Shown here piece by piece: positions 46,957 through 56,776 of a DNA stretch of 64,000 nt (position 1 is the first letter of the stretch; each line of letters begins with the position of its first letter). The position numbers and the translations under genes were made by a program. The notes under the pieces are model-generated. The model was not told the DNA's origin, made no database searches, and saw only the letters and a list, made by a program, of their open reading frames with translations. Source of the DNA: Psychrobacter sp. P11F6 (GTDB lineage: Bacteria; Pseudomonadota; Gammaproteobacteria; Pseudomonadales; Moraxellaceae); contig NZ_CM003594.1 of the NCBI RefSeq assembly GCF_001435295.1, positions 2,500,574 to 2,564,573 on the forward strand. The letters are read 5' to 3'.

Positions 46957-49900
46957 ATGAGCCATTTACTCGACCAATTCCGTTTTTTTAAACGTAAAAA
47001 GGGCGAATTCTCCGATGGGCATGGTGAGACGCGCGATGAGTCTCGTGACTGGGAAAATGTGTATCGTAGCCGTTGGCAGTATGACAAAGTCGTGCGTTCA
47101 ACGCATGGGGTCAACTGTACCGGCTCTTGCTCATGGAAAATTTACGTAAAAAACGGCTTGGTCACATGGGAAACGCAGCAAACTGACTATCCTGAAACCC
47201 GTCCAGACTTACCAAACCACGAACCGCGTGGCTGTCCTCGTGGCGCAAGCTACAGCTGGTACATGTATTCAGCGAACCGTGTGAAATACCCTAAAGTACG
47301 TAAGCCGCTTCTAAAATTATGGCGTGAAGCCAAAGCGCAGTATCCTGATCCTGTCGATGCTTGGGGCAGCATTGTCCAAGACCCTATCAAAGCAGAACAG
47401 TATAAATCCAAGCGCGGCTTGGGTGGTTTTATCCGCTCAACGTGGGCAGAAGTCAATGAAATTATCGCTGCTAGTAATGTCTATACCGCCAAAACTTTCG
47501 GTCCTGACCGTATCGTTGGTTTCTCTCCGATTCCTGCGATGTCGATGGTCAGTTATGCCGCCGGTAGTCGATATTTATCACTTATCGGCGGTGTTTGCTT
47601 ATCATTCTATGATTGGTATTGTGACCTGCCGCCAGCCTCGCCAATGGTTTGGGGTGAGCAAACTGACGTGCCAGAATCAGCCGATTGGTACAACTCTGAC
47701 TATATTATTGCCTGGGGTTCAAACGTTCCGCAAACGCGTACACCTGATGCGCATTTTTTTACCGAAGTTCGTTATAAAGGCACTAAGACAGTCTCCATCA
47801 CCCCTGATTATGCTGAGGTTTCTAAGTTAACTGACTTATGGCTAAACCCAAAACAAGGTACTGACGCAGCGGTCGCACAAGCATTCTGTCATGTCATTAT
47901 CAAAGAGTTTTATCTTAAGCAGCCAAGTGACTATTTCTTAGATTACGCCAAACGCTATACCGATTTACCAGTCCTTGTGATGCTAGAAGGTGAAGAAGGC
48001 GCTCGCCGTGCTGGTCGCTATCTACGCGCTTCTGACTTAATCGATAATTTAGGTCAAGAAAACAACCCTGAATGGAAGACCATCGGTCTAAATAGTGATG
48101 GTGAACTGGTTTCTCCACTTGGCTCGATTGGCTATCGTTGGGGCGAAAAAGGCAAATGGAACCTTGAGCAAAAAAATGGTACGACAGGCACAGAGATTGA
48201 CCTCACACTGACTTTGAAAGACAGCAATGAGACCTGCAAAGTCGGCTTTGATTACTTTGGTCATGTGGATCATCCACATTTCACCTCGGTACCGGGCGAA
48301 GCGATACAGCAAAAAACCGTTCCTTGTAAAACCATTACCCTTGCCGATGGCAGCACCGCTATCGTTGCGACCGTCTTTGATCTAACCGTTGCCAACCTTG
48401 GTGTGGATAATGGTGTTGGCGGCGAGCATGTCACCGACGACTATAACGATGCAACCGTACCGGGCACCCCTGCTTGGCAAGAAGTCATCACCGGTCTAAG
48501 CCGTGAGCGCGTCATTCAAGTCGCGCGTGAATTCGCTGAAAATGCCCATAAGACTCATGGTAAATCGATGATTATCATCGGCGCGGGTATGAACCACTGG
48601 TATCACCTCGATATGAACTATCGCGGCGTGATTAACATGCTCATGCTATGTGGCTGTATCGGCAAATCTGGCGGCGGCTGGGCGCATTATGTTGGTCAAG
48701 AAAAACTGCGCCCTCAAACGGGTTGGTTGCCATTGGCCTTTGCCCTTGACTGGCATCGTCCGCCGCGTCATATGAATGGCACGAGCTTCTTCTACAATCA
48801 CAGCTCACAGTGGCGTCATGAGACCATTTCTGCCCATGAGATACTCTCGCCTCTCGTCGATAAAAAGTTTTTCCCTGAGCATATGCTTGATTACAACATT
48901 CAAGCAGAACGCGCAGGCTGGTTACCTTCAGCGCCGCAACTCAATCGTAACCCACTGACCATCGCCGCCAAAGCCGCCGATTGCGGCAAAGATGTGGAAG
49001 AGTATGTGGTCGATTCTCTACAAGATGGCAGCTTACGCTTTGCTTGTGAATCCCCTGATAATCCTGACAACTTCCCGCGCAATATGTTTATCTGGCGCTC
49101 AAACTTATTGGGCTCGTCCGGTAAAGGTCATGAATATATGCTGCATTATTTCTTGGGCACCAAAAACGGCTTGCTCAATAAAGAAAATGCAGAAGGTCAC
49201 CTGCAACCAAAAGAAGTCGATTGGGTAGAAAAAGGCCCAACTGGTAAATTAGACTTGGTTGTCACATTAGACTTCCGTATGTCTTCCACCTGTTTGTATT
49301 CTGACATCGTGCTACCGACTGCAACGTGGTACGAAAAAGATGACATGAATACCTCAGACATGCATCCATTCATTCACCCATTAACCGCCGCGACTGACCC
49401 TGCGTGGGAATCTAAGACTGATTGGGAAATTTATAAAGGCATTGCCAAGAGCTTCTCTGAAGTATCAAAAGGTCACTTAGGTGTTGAAACTGACGTTGTC
49501 ACCTTGCCGATGCAACATGACACCCCGGGTGAGTTGGCACAGCCATTTGGTGGCACTGACTGGAAAACGGCTGGCGAAAAACCTGTACCGGGTAAAAACT
49601 GCCCGATGATTAAAGTAGTTGAGCGTGACTATCCGAGCACTTATAAAAAGTTCACTTCTATGGGTCCTGCCTTAGAAAAACTGGGCAATGGCTCAAAAGG
49701 CTTGAATTGGGATATGAAAACCGAGGTCAAACAGCTTGGTGATTTAAATCATAGAGTGACTGATCCCGGTATTTCTGAAGGTCGACCAAGTCTCAACACC
49801 GCTATCAATGCTTCTGAAATGATTTTGATGCTCGCGCCTGAAACCAATGGTCATGTCGCCGTAAAAGGCTGGGCTGCACTCTCTGAATTTACTGGTCGCG

Positions 49901-50715
49901 ACCATACTCATCTTGCCAAATCTAGCGAGCACGAAAAAATCCGCTTTAAAGATATCGTTGCGCAGCCACGTAAAATCATCTCAAGCCCAACGTGGTCAGG
50001 TATTGAGTCGGATCAGGTCAGTTATAACGCCGGTTATACCAACGTCCATGAGCTAATTCCTTGGCGCACGATTACTGGTCGTCAGCAGTTTTATCAAGAC
50101 CATCCTTGGATGCAGGCGTTTGGTGAGCAAATGCAGCAGTATCGTCCACCTATCGATACCAAGACCACTGAGCTGCTCAAAGACGCCAAACCAAATGGCA
50201 ATAAAGAGATTGTACTGAACTTCTTAACACCGCACCAAAAATGGGGCATCCACAGTACCTACTCTGAAAACTTGCTGATGCTGACCCTAAGTCGCGGCGG
50301 ACCTTGTGTCTGGATGTCAGAAGTCGATGCCCAAAAAGCTGGCATCGTCGATAACGACTGGATTGAGCTGTTCAATGCTAATGGGGCAATCACTGCCCGT
50401 GCCATCGTCAGCCAAAGGGTGAAAGAAGGCATGACCATGATGTATCACGCCCAAGAGAAATTGGTCAACATTCCAGGCTCTGAGCAAACAGGCACGCGTG
50501 GCGGTATCCATAACTCGGTCACTCGGACGATTTTGAAACCGACACATATGATTGGCAGCTACGCCCAGCAGTCTTATGGCTTTAACTACTATGGCACCGT
50601 CGGTTGTAACCGTGATGAGTTTGTCGTGATTCGTAAAATGTCAAAAATCGACTGGCTAGAAGATAAGCCAGATAACGAATTGCCACGTCCATTACCAACC
50701 AGCATTGAAGGGTAA
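46957..50715 (+). CDS. narG: Membrane nitrate reductase alpha subunit NarG
   Basis: A 1252-residue molybdenum enzyme, full length. The FS0 iron-sulfur cluster ligands are His50, Cys54, Cys58 and Cys93 (HGVNCTGSCSW and RGCPRGASYS). Asp223 in YDWYCDLPP corresponds to E. coli Asp222, the molybdenum ligand. There is no Tat signal but an N-terminal region typical of cytoplasmic NarG. It reduces nitrate to nitrite with electrons from NarH, using Mo-bis-MGD. It is the first gene of narGHJI-ppiC, with the dyad upstream. Gene order and length are normal. Confidence 0.96.
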   Translation: MSHLLDQFRFFKRKKGEFSDGHGETRDESRDWENVYRSRWQYDKVVRSTHGVNCTGSCSWKIYVKNGLVTWETQQTDYPETRPDLPNHEPRGCPRGASYSWYMYSANRVKYPKVRKPLLKLWREAKAQYPDPVDAWGSIVQDPIKAEQYKSKRGLGGFIRSTWAEVNEIIAASNVYTAKTFGPDRIVGFSPIPAMSMVSYAAGSRYLSLIGGVCLSFYDWYCDLPPASPMVWGEQTDVPESADWYNSDYIIAWGSNVPQTRTPDAHFFTEVRYKGTKTVSITPDYAEVSKLTDLWLNPKQGTDAAVAQAFCHVIIKEFYLKQPSDYFLDYAKRYTDLPVLVMLEGEEGARRAGRYLRASDLIDNLGQENNPEWKTIGLNSDGELVSPLGSIGYRWGEKGKWNLEQKNGTTGTEIDLTLTLKDSNETCKVGFDYFGHVDHPHFTSVPGEAIQQKTVPCKTITLADGSTAIVATVFDLTVANLGVDNGVGGEHVTDDYNDATVPGTPAWQEVITGLSRERVIQVAREFAENAHKTHGKSMIIIGAGMNHWYHLDMNYRGVINMLMLCGCIGKSGGGWAHYVGQEKLRPQTGWLPLAFALDWHRPPRHMNGTSFFYNHSSQWRHETISAHEILSPLVDKKFFPEHMLDYNIQAERAGWLPSAPQLNRNPLTIAAKAADCGKDVEEYVVDSLQDGSLRFACESPDNPDNFPRNMFIWRSNLLGSSGKGHEYMLHYFLGTKNGLLNKENAEGHLQPKEVDWVEKGPTGKLDLVVTLDFRMSSTCLYSDIVLPTATWYEKDDMNTSDMHPFIHPLTAATDPAWESKTDWEIYKGIAKSFSEVSKGHLGVETDVVTLPMQHDTPGELAQPFGGTDWKTAGEKPVPGKNCPMIKVVERDYPSTYKKFTSMGPALEKLGNGSKGLNWDMKTEVKQLGDLNHRVTDPGISEGRPSLNTAINASEMILMLAPETNGHVAVKGWAALSEFTGRDHTHLAKSSEHEKIRFKDIVAQPRKIISSPTWSGIESDQVSYNAGYTNVHELIPWRTITGRQQFYQDHPWMQAFGEQMQQYRPPIDTKTTELLKDAKPNGNKEIVLNFLTPHQKWGIHSTYSENLLMLTLSRGGPCVWMSEVDAQKAGIVDNDWIELFNANGAITARAIVSQRVKEGMTMMYHAQEKLVNIPGSEQTGTRGGIHNSVTRTILKPTHMIGSYAQQSYGFNYYGTVGCNRDEFVVIRKMSKIDWLEDKPDNELPRPLPTSIEG

Positions 50716-50735
50716 AGCTGTTTCTTCTATCGAAA

Positions 50736-50759
50736 AGATATCCTGATTTCAGGATATCT
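50736..50759 (+). promoter_or_regulatory. Perfect intercistronic hairpin between narG and narH
   Basis: AGATATCCTGA and TCAGGATATCT form an 11-bp perfect stem with a tiny loop. No T tract follows. It could protect the narG 3' end or tune the ratio of subunits. Confidence 0.6.
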
Positions 50760-50807
50760 AGGAAGAACATAAAGCTGCTTTTTTACTATTATTTGGAGCA
50801 CAGATCC

Positions 50808-52346
50808 ATGAAAATTCGTTCGCAAGTCGGCATGGTGCTTAACCTTGATAAATGTATCGGTTGTCACACCTGCTCAGTCACCTGTAAAAACGTCTGGACC
50901 AGCCGTGAAGGTATGGAGTATGCATGGTTTAACAACGTTGAATCAAAACCTGGTATCGGCTATCCCAAAGAGTGGGAGAACCAAACCAAATGGAAAGGCG
51001 GTTGGATACGTAATGCCAACGGCACTATCAATCCGCGTATCGGTGGTAAATTTAGAGTATTGGCTAATATCTTTGCTAACCCTGACCTACCAGAAATTGA
51101 TGACTATTACGAGCCGTTTGATTTCGATTATCAGCATCTGCATACCGCGCCTATCAGCAACCATCAGCCTATCGCCCGTCCGCGTTCAGCCATTACTGGC
51201 AAGCGGATGCAAAAGATTGAATGGGGTCCTAACTGGGAAGAAATCCTCGGCTCAGAGTTTGAAAAACGTCGCAAAGATAAGAACTTTGACAACATTCAAG
51301 CGGAGATTTATGGCGAGTACGAAAACACCTTTATGATGTATTTGCCACGTCTGTGCGAGCATTGCTTGAACCCAACTTGCGTGGCGTCATGCCCAAGTGG
51401 CGCGATTTATAAGCGTGAAGAAGACGGCATTGTCTTGATTGACCAAGAAAAATGTCGCGGCTGGCGCATGTGTATCTCAGGCTGCCCGTATAAAAAGATT
51501 TACTACAACTGGAAGTCGGGGAAATCCGAAAAATGCATCTTCTGTTATCCACGTATCGAAGCCGGCTTACCGACCGTTTGTTCAGAAACCTGTGTTGGTC
51601 GTATCCGCTACTTGGGCGTACTGCTTTATGACGCGGACAAAATCGCTGAAGCAGCAAGCACCCCTAACGAGCAAGACCTTTATCAAGCACAGTTAGACGT
51701 ATTTTTAGATCCAAATGACCCTGCTGTTATCGCCCAAGCATTAAAAGACGGTGTACTGCAATCGGTCATTGATTCAGCGCAGCGCTCACCAGTTTATAAG
51801 CTAGCGATGGATTGGAAGCTTGCGCTACCACTACATCCTGAATACCGCACGCTGCCGATGGTTTGGTATGTGCCGCCATTATCACCGATTCAAAATGCTG
51901 CTGAAGCAGGCAAAGTCGGTATGGATGGTTTGATTCCAGATGTCGACAGTTTACGCATTCCTTTGCGCTATTTAGCAAATATGCTTACCGCAGGCGATGA
52001 AGAGCCAGTTCGTCTAGCATTGAAACGCCTACTTGCTATGCGTAGCTACAAGCGTATGCAATTGGTTGAAAAACAAGAAGTCCAAAGTATTTTGGATGAT
52101 GTGGGTTTGACCAAGCTGCAAGTGGAAGAGATGTACCGCTACTTGGCTATCGCCAACTACGAAGATCGCTTTGTGATCCCAACGGCGCATCGTGAAGAAG
52201 CATTGAGTGATGCATTCGCTGAGCGTAATGGTTGCGGATTCACCTTTGGCGAAGGCTGTTCAGGACATTCGGACAACAGTATGTTTGGCCAACGCAAAAC
52301 CAATCGCCGCGATTTCATCGATACTGTCCAAAAGTGGGAGTCATAA
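50808..52346 (+). CDS. narH: Nitrate reductase beta subunit NarH
   Basis: A 512-residue iron-sulfur protein from ATG 50808, with TTTGGAGCAC upstream (ATG 50793 is less well placed). Four Cys clusters are present: CIGCHTCSVTCK; CEHCLNPTCVASC; CRGWRMCISGC, where Trp replaces the second Cys, as in the [3Fe-4S] cluster of known NarH; and CIFC...CSETCVGR. It carries electrons from NarI to NarG. It lies 92 bp after narG. Confidence 0.96.
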   Translation: MKIRSQVGMVLNLDKCIGCHTCSVTCKNVWTSREGMEYAWFNNVESKPGIGYPKEWENQTKWKGGWIRNANGTINPRIGGKFRVLANIFANPDLPEIDDYYEPFDFDYQHLHTAPISNHQPIARPRSAITGKRMQKIEWGPNWEEILGSEFEKRRKDKNFDNIQAEIYGEYENTFMMYLPRLCEHCLNPTCVASCPSGAIYKREEDGIVLIDQEKCRGWRMCISGCPYKKIYYNWKSGKSEKCIFCYPRIEAGLPTVCSETCVGRIRYLGVLLYDADKIAEAASTPNEQDLYQAQLDVFLDPNDPAVIAQALKDGVLQSVIDSAQRSPVYKLAMDWKLALPLHPEYRTLPMVWYVPPLSPIQNAAEAGKVGMDGLIPDVDSLRIPLRYLANMLTAGDEEPVRLALKRLLAMRSYKRMQLVEKQEVQSILDDVGLTKLQVEEMYRYLAIANYEDRFVIPTAHREEALSDAFAERNGCGFTFGEGCSGHSDNSMFGQRKTNRRDFIDTVQKWES

Positions 52347-52347
52347 G

Positions 52348-53202
52348 ATGCAAACTACTCAACTTAATAACAGCACTTTAGTGCATGAGCCAATTACCCA
52401 ACCAACCATCGGCCATTCAGACTTAAAGCTACTCAAGGTACTCAGCCTACTTATCGATTATCCAAGCAATGAGCTGTTTTTAGGCGATACCTTAGCTGAT
52501 TGCACAGAGGTTGTTGCCAGATCAACGCTGATTAGCCCAGAAGTACGCACGCAAATCATCGACTTGATCGAAGATTTAATCGATACCGGCTCTCTTGAGG
52601 CGCAAGCGCGTTATGACGGTCTGTTTGAGCGCGGGCGTTCTTTATCACTATGGTTGTTTGAGCATGTACATGGCGAATCGCGCGACCGTGGTCAAGCGAT
52701 GGTCGATTTGATGGGTCAATATCAGGAAGCTGGCTTTGAGATTAGCGTCAAAGAGCTGCCTGATTATCTGCCTTTATATCTCGAATTTTTAGCTTATCAA
52801 GCAACCATTATTGAAGACGACATTCAAATTCGTATGGATATCGCTGATGTTAGCCATATCCTCGCTTTGCTTGCCGCCAGATTAGAGGGTCGCGGTAGCT
52901 TGTATAAAGGCTGCTTTAATGCGCTATTGCAAATCGCTGGTAAACCGCTCGATATCGTTGAAGAGTATCAAGAAAAAATCAGCAAAGAGAAGCGTGATGA
53001 CAGCTTTGAGGCATTAGACAAAGAATGGGAAGAAGAAGTGGTGACGTTTTTAGATGCGCAACAAGAAGAGCGTTGCCCGTCACAAACAAGTACACAAAAT
53101 CTTGCAGCAAAAGCTGGTATAAAAAATGCCTCTGCTACAAATGCGGTCGATGCTCCAGTGCACTGGGTAGATTTTAAAACCAACCAGCCAGTTAAATCAT
53201 AA
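52348..53202 (+). CDS. narJ: Nitrate reductase assembly chaperone NarJ
   Basis: A 284-residue chaperone of the TorD/NarJ family. I chose ATG 52348, one base after the narH stop, instead of the longer frame from 52207 that would overlap narH. The TorD core is LKLLKVLSLLIDYPSNELFL and DYLPLYLEFLAYQ. The C-terminal ~60 residues are acidic, with Asp/Glu blocks, and are longer than in E. coli NarJ. It helps insert the molybdenum cofactor into NarG and is tightly coupled to narH. Confidence 0.94.
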   Translation: MQTTQLNNSTLVHEPITQPTIGHSDLKLLKVLSLLIDYPSNELFLGDTLADCTEVVARSTLISPEVRTQIIDLIEDLIDTGSLEAQARYDGLFERGRSLSLWLFEHVHGESRDRGQAMVDLMGQYQEAGFEISVKELPDYLPLYLEFLAYQATIIEDDIQIRMDIADVSHILALLAARLEGRGSLYKGCFNALLQIAGKPLDIVEEYQEKISKEKRDDSFEALDKEWEEEVVTFLDAQQEERCPSQTSTQNLAAKAGIKNASATNAVDAPVHWVDFKTNQPVKS

Positions 53203-53216
53203 TAAGGAGAAAGGAC

Positions 53217-53942
53217 ATGAATATCGCAGATCCTAGTGTGCAGTCTTTAGCCAACCTAAACTGGCTACAAATTTTCCTTTTTGGCGTTTATCCGTATGTG
53301 GCATTGACCATCGCTATTATTGGTACTTGGGTACGTTTTGATTTATCTCAGTATTCATGGAAGACAGGCTCGACGCAAATGCTCAGAAGCAAAAACATGC
53401 GCCTTGCCAGCAACTTATTCCACGTTGGCATTATCGTGGTGCTCCTCGGTCATTTATTTGGTATGTTGACACCGCATTTTCTTTATGACAGATTTATCAG
53501 CGCCGGACATAAGCAGATATTAGCGGTGGTCGTTGGGGGTATCGCAGGCGTGTTTTGTTGGTTTGGCTTGGTCATGCTCATGTGGCGACGCTTTACCGAT
53601 GACCGTATCTCAAACACCTCATCGTTCTCAGACAAGCTGGTACTGGTGCTGTTATTTATCCAGCTGAACTTAGGTCTGCTGTCCATCTTTACGTCAGTGA
53701 AGCATTTAGATGGCTATACCATGATGAATTTGGCAGGATGGGCACAGGACATCACAATCTTAAGACCTTTGCAGGCAGCGGCGCGCATTGAGCAAACTGA
53801 CTTAATTTATCAGCTGCATATGGCGCTAGGCATCACCCTGATTGCGATATTTCCGTTTACACGGCTTATTCATATCATCAGCGCGCCAATTTGGTATTTC
53901 GGGCGTCGCTATCAAATTGTCAGACAAAAGAACTCTCAGTAA
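53217..53942 (+). CDS. narI: Nitrate reductase gamma subunit NarI
   Basis: A 241-residue diheme cytochrome b with five membrane helices. The heme ligand His residues are visible in helices 2 and 5 (LASNLFHVGIIVVLLGHLFG; LIYQLHMALGITLIAIFPFT; TRLIHIISAP). It oxidises quinol and passes electrons to NarH. The gene starts 14 bp after narJ, with a GGAGAAAGG ribosome site. Length is standard. Confidence 0.95.
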   Translation: MNIADPSVQSLANLNWLQIFLFGVYPYVALTIAIIGTWVRFDLSQYSWKTGSTQMLRSKNMRLASNLFHVGIIVVLLGHLFGMLTPHFLYDRFISAGHKQILAVVVGGIAGVFCWFGLVMLMWRRFTDDRISNTSSFSDKLVLVLLFIQLNLGLLSIFTSVKHLDGYTMMNLAGWAQDITILRPLQAAARIEQTDLIYQLHMALGITLIAIFPFTRLIHIISAPIWYFGRRYQIVRQKNSQ

Positions 53943-54085
53943 GGCTGTAGAGCAGTATCTAAATGGAACGGCGTTTTTAACCCTATCCTCAACTAGATAT
54001 TGCTCTTTACCCTACCTTTAACGATGAATCAATACGCCCTATATTTTAGAATTTCTATTACCAGAATCCTTAGTGGAGCAAAGCC

Positions 54086-55150
54086 ATGACTGTCAGTACC
54101 TACAATCCAGCCGACCATGCGACCAACCAAAACGCTCATGTGCACAGTGGTAATCATCACAGCCATGATAATGGCAATCACAGTCACAGTCACAGTCACA
54201 GTCATGCCGATCACACCCCTACTGGTCGCGGTGATGATATTCTTAGAGTAATGCCAACCTTGTCTGATTTGCAAAAACCGCATTCTGACCAAGAGTTCAT
54301 CGAAAAAGCGATGGCGGAAGAGCGCAGCAACCATAAAAATCTGATTGCCTCTAGCCGTGATGAGCTGCCTTCAGTGACGGTCAATGGGGTGATGATAGAT
54401 AGAACCAATATCGCTCAAGAGCTGCAATATCATCCAGCAGAAAACAAAGAAGACGCCGTCTTTTTAGCGACGCAAGCGTTAGTAGTGCGCGAATTACTGA
54501 GATTGGCGGTTTTAGATGAGCCAAGCCTTGGTGAAGCGGTATGGGAAAACGACGAAGAGCAAGCTATCTCTACTTTAATAGACAAAAACGTTCAAGCAAC
54601 GATGCCAGATATGGCAACCTGTGAGCGCTATTATAAGCAGAATATGACTGACTTTAAGACTGACCCCATTATGACCGTACGCCATATTTTATTGGCATGC
54701 CCGCCTGAAGATGGTGATGAGCGCTTAAAGCTCAAAAAGACCGCGTACGAGTTTATCGAACAAATCAAAAATAATGCCAATCCTGATGCCGAGTTTATTC
54801 AGTTAGCACGCCAGCATTCTGCTTGCCCTTCAAAAGAGCAAGGTGGCGAACTGGGTGTGATTAGCAAAGGTCAAACCGTACCAGAATTTGAAGGTGTATT
54901 GTTTAAGCTCGATAAAGGACTTGCACCAAGCCCTATCGAAAGCCGTTACGGTTTTCACATCGTTGAGGTGCTCAATAAAGAACCTGGGGTACAGATGACT
55001 TATGAGCAAGTCAGCCCTGCGATCCATAATAAATTGAGCCAACAAGCCTTTCACCAATCATTATGCGATTACTTGTTTACCTTAGCGCATGAGGCTGATA
55101 TCCAAGGTATCGAGATGACACTTGAGCAAGAGAATATATTCCGCGGCTAA
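54086..55150 (+). CDS. Parvulin-type peptidyl-prolyl isomerase with His-rich N-terminus
   Basis: A 354-residue protein with no signal peptide, so probably cytoplasmic. The first ~45 residues are His/Ser/Asn-rich (many HSHSHS motifs). The parvulin domain is in the C-terminal half: MTVRHILLACPPEDGDERLK, LARQHSACPSKEQGGELGVI and PSPIESRYGFHIVEVLNKEP. It resembles NifM and the PpiC-type protein encoded after narI in Pseudomonas. It is 143 bp after narI with no terminator. It likely assists folding of NarG or a nickel/iron protein; the His segment may bind a metal ion. Confidence 0.88.
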   Translation: MTVSTYNPADHATNQNAHVHSGNHHSHDNGNHSHSHSHSHADHTPTGRGDDILRVMPTLSDLQKPHSDQEFIEKAMAEERSNHKNLIASSRDELPSVTVNGVMIDRTNIAQELQYHPAENKEDAVFLATQALVVRELLRLAVLDEPSLGEAVWENDEEQAISTLIDKNVQATMPDMATCERYYKQNMTDFKTDPIMTVRHILLACPPEDGDERLKLKKTAYEFIEQIKNNANPDAEFIQLARQHSACPSKEQGGELGVISKGQTVPEFEGVLFKLDKGLAPSPIESRYGFHIVEVLNKEPGVQMTYEQVSPAIHNKLSQQAFHQSLCDYLFTLAHEADIQGIEMTLEQENIFRG

Positions 55151-55294
55151 GCAGTCCACTGTCGGTCACTTAATTCTTATGTTATAAAGTAGCTGCTATG
55201 GTATAAAGGTTCTTGTGATACAACACACTTTTTATGCTATGTGTCGTTCAATATCAATAACACAGTTCAATATTAATAAAATGAGTAGACGTTT

Positions 55295-56590
55295 ATGATT
55301 ACGGTTGCAGGACTTATCTCTGAAATACAGCAGCGTATAGAAGCTTATAATACTAACGATTATCCGCTACACAAAAGAGTGGTCGAAAGCTACGATTTAT
55401 TAGACAGCCGTCATCATATATTGGCAGAAGATATTGTCTCGCCTTTTGCCATACCAAGACAAAATCTATCGGCGATGGATGGTTATGCGATCGCTAAAGA
55501 CAGCCTACTCTCAGCAGACAGCACGATTGATATCGTGGGTGAATCACAAGCGGGCAGTCCTTATAGTGGCGACATTTCAGCAGGACAAGGGGTGCGTATC
55601 TTTACCGGTGCGGTCGTTCCTGATAGCTGTGATACGGTCATCATGCAAGAAAACACCAACTTTGCCGCCATAAAAGACCGCATTGATAAATCGCAGCTTT
55701 ATACTATTACCCTCAGTCAAGACGCTAAGCATGATGACAATATCCGTAAACAAGGCGAAGAAATTGAAGTTGGCGAAGCGGTTCTATTAAAGGGTAAACG
55801 CCTAAATCCTGCTGATATTAGCTTATTGGCTAATTTGGGCTTTGGTCAAGTGACGGTATATCAGCCTTTAACCGTTGGTGTACTCGCAACAGGTGATGAG
55901 CTAGTTGCCATTGGCAATGAGCTGACCAGTTTGGCGCAAATCTATAACTCGAACACGCCTACCCTAAAAAGCTTACTCGCTGATTTACCCATTACTATTC
56001 GTGATTATGGCATTATCCCAGATGACTTAGATAAAACCACCGCAGCCGTAACCCAAGCCATGCAAGAGTGTGACGTCCTTATCTCTACGGCTGGGGTATC
56101 GGTTGGCGACTATGATTTTTTAACCACGGTTATTGAGCAGCTTGGGCAGATTAACCACTATAAAGTCGCGATGAAACCCGGCAAGCCATTTGTCTTTGGC
56201 GAGCTGACTAAAGATCTTGCCAAGCCCGTGCTATATTTCGGCTTGCCCGGCAATCCGCTATCGACCATCGTTGGTAGTCTACAATTTGTCATTCCCGCTT
56301 TGTGGCAAATGGCAGGCGCTGCGCCACAAGAGCGACCTATGCAGTTAAGTCTCACTGCAACGCTTAAAAATGATATCAAAAAATCAGCGGGACGGATGGA
56401 TTTTCAAAGAGGCATATTGTCCCAAAACGAACTTGGTGATTTCCAAGTTGAAAGCTTTATCAAGCAACAATCGCACCGTATCAAACAACTAAGCCACGCC
56501 AACTGCTTCATTGTACTAGCACAAGATTCTGGCAATGTAGCCGCTGGTAAAACTGTAAAAGTGCAACCTTTCCCTTGGTTGCATTGCTAA
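55295..56590 (+). CDS. moeA: Molybdopterin molybdenumtransferase MoeA
   Basis: A 431-residue protein. Domain III carries GVLATGDELVAIGNELTSLA and STAGVSVGDYDFLTTVIEQL; the active part FGLPGNPLSTIVGSLQFVIP is complete. It inserts molybdate into adenylated molybdopterin. It starts 144 bp after the parvulin gene and opens the cofactor run moeA-moaA-moaB-mobA-moaC-moaD-moaE. Confidence 0.95.
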   Translation: MITVAGLISEIQQRIEAYNTNDYPLHKRVVESYDLLDSRHHILAEDIVSPFAIPRQNLSAMDGYAIAKDSLLSADSTIDIVGESQAGSPYSGDISAGQGVRIFTGAVVPDSCDTVIMQENTNFAAIKDRIDKSQLYTITLSQDAKHDDNIRKQGEEIEVGEAVLLKGKRLNPADISLLANLGFGQVTVYQPLTVGVLATGDELVAIGNELTSLAQIYNSNTPTLKSLLADLPITIRDYGIIPDDLDKTTAAVTQAMQECDVLISTAGVSVGDYDFLTTVIEQLGQINHYKVAMKPGKPFVFGELTKDLAKPVLYFGLPGNPLSTIVGSLQFVIPALWQMAGAAPQERPMQLSLTATLKNDIKKSAGRMDFQRGILSQNELGDFQVESFIKQQSHRIKQLSHANCFIVLAQDSGNVAAGKTVKVQPFPWLHC

Positions 56591-56636
56591 AAAGCTAAAT
56601 AATTGAATCATTAATAACGGTATAGCTAAAAAGCTG

Positions 56637-56701
56637 CATGGCTAATCAATGGTATAAAGAGTTACACAGTTAATTATTCTTTATACTGTTGATTAGCCAT
56701 G
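56637..56701. repeat. Large imperfect palindrome after moeA
   Basis: CATGGCTAATCAA (56637-56649) pairs with TTGATTAGCCATG (56689-56701), and an inner GTATAAAGA/TCTTTATAC pair extends the stem. No T tract follows, so it is a weak terminator at best. It may be an RNA-processing site or a protein-binding cruciform. Confidence 0.8.
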
Positions 56702-56760
56702 AATCATGAGAAACTGCTTGGGGCGTATGTTGATTTTAAGAATCATAACCAAGTAGCATC

Positions 56761-56776
56761 TACTACTTTAGTGGTA
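56761..56776. promoter_or_regulatory. Putative NarL-type dyad upstream of moaA
   Basis: TACTACTTTAGTGGTA has 7-2-7 geometry and lies ~135 bp before the moaA start. It is closely similar to the narG site, so the cofactor genes may respond to nitrate together with narGHJI. Confidence 0.55.
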
